NCBI GenBank assembly: GCA_964603595.1
Contig: CAZRVN010000007.1
Coordinates: forward strand, 1-64,000
DNA: 64,000 bases
Source: JAQVEM01 sp964603595
Lineage (GTDB): Bacteria; Actinomycetota; Humimicrobiia; Humimicrobiales; Humimicrobiaceae
Reading direction: 5' to 3'
Below, piece by piece: positions 63,643-64,000 of this stretch. Under the pieces are notes generated by a model. It was given only the letters and a program-made list of their open reading frames with translations, was not told the DNA's origin and searched no databases. A program made the position numbers and the translations under genes. Position 1 is the first letter of the stretch; every line of letters starts with the position of its first letter.

Positions 63643-64000
63643 CTTTCTACCTAACTTATTAATTATTGTTCCTGATTAGGTAGATGATTATACATTTTAA
63701 TTTTCTTAATATCAAGGTTGCATACCCATACAATATTATGTGTGTTTCTCCATCTAATCCTGTACTATTTATAAAACATCGTTTTACCCTCAAACACCTG
63801 TTCTACTAAAATTCTCATCTGAAAGATTTCTTTTTTACAATTTTCCTTTTAGTGCCATTTCTTTAAAACCTTTCATAATTTAAAGTACCTTTTCAACACA
63901 TGTTGAAAAAAGTGTTGAAAACTTAAAAAATATCACTATATTATATGTCAGAAGACTACAAAATTTTTACCTTCCCGCATTATCTAGTAGCTTTTTCATA
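63643..64000. other. Probable origin region upstream of rpmH, dnaA expected beyond edge
   Basis: No gene. It contains three copies of TTTTCAACA / TGTTGAAAA at 63890-63898, 63901-63909 and 63913-63921. They match the relaxed DnaA-box consensus TTWTNCACA at all but one position. The first two form an inverted repeat with a 2-bp spacer. By synteny dnaA should start beyond 64000 on the plus strand. Confidence 0.55.

Noticed and set aside
1..64000. CRISPR arrays, insertion sequences, prophage, toxin-antitoxin pairs
   Set aside because: No regularly spaced repeats, transposase or integrase motifs, terminal inverted repeats or phage structural genes were seen.

Overview
AT-rich chromosomal segment from an anaerobic bacterium that I cannot place with certainty. 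Clues to lifestyle are a rubredoxin, several 4Fe-4S ferredoxin-type proteins, a complex I-like operon without the NADH module, and the DUF39/NIL-ferredoxin/UPF0280 set linked to homocysteine synthesis in anaerobes. A short YidC without a large periplasmic domain and a GlnR-like nitrogen regulator fit a deep actinobacterial or other monoderm-like lineage; this is a weak inference. No phage, insertion sequence, CRISPR array or rRNA is visible.

Layout. 1-5.7 kb: the first codons of tuf (minus strand), tRNA-Met, a three-gene envelope operon (small membrane protein, methyltransferase, membrane sulfatase), a PAS/HD-GYP protein, then tRNA-Thr(GGT), tRNA-Tyr and tRNA-Thr(TGT). 5.7-12.1 kb: a BadF/BcrA-type sugar kinase and a xylose-type sugar ABC transporter (binding lipoprotein, ATPase, permease) with a ROK repressor. 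12.5-20.2 kb: Memo and AMMECR1 proteins, DegV, CapA lipoprotein, bactofilin, the three homocysteine-pathway genes, and a rubredoxin. 20.4-27.1 kb: NfeD-slipin pair, acetyltransferase, TPR protein, alkyladenine glycosylase, ferredoxin, ribulose-phosphate epimerase. 27.2-31.8 kb: FMN riboswitch and ribD-ribE-ribBA-ribH, then a divergent family-4 uracil-DNA-glycosylase-like protein. 31.8-40 kb: 3D-domain and DUF1287 wall proteins and an eight-gene complex I-like operon (A, B, CD, H, I, J, K, N). 40-49.7 kb: AI-2E transporter, PHP protein, two membrane proteins, NAD synthetase, GlnR-like regulator, amtB (frameshifted), glnK, glnA. 49.8-54 kb: VIT-like protein, HAD phosphatase, SPFH protein, Lrp ligand-binding domain, GIY-YIG protein, lipA. 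54-64 kb: the replication-origin cluster parB-parA-rsmG-mnmG-mnmG paralogue-mnmE-jag-yidC-yidD-rnpA-rpmH, with two parS sites and DnaA-box-like repeats at the end, presumably just before dnaA.

The most unusual signals are: (1) nadE and a DUF2085 gene that can only start at AUA, both behind the same 17-nt Shine-Dalgarno leader, and rnpA that has no AUG/GUG/UUG start; (2) a tandem mnmG duplicate that lost both catalytic cysteines and the MnmE-binding domain, each copy having a perfect parS exactly 28 bp before its start codon; (3) a reduced complex I-like operon with altered quinone-site and proton-channel positions; (4) a RibBA whose DHBP synthase half has lost its metal ligands; (5) a GlnR-like regulator with helically phased TTAAC boxes before amtB and glnA.
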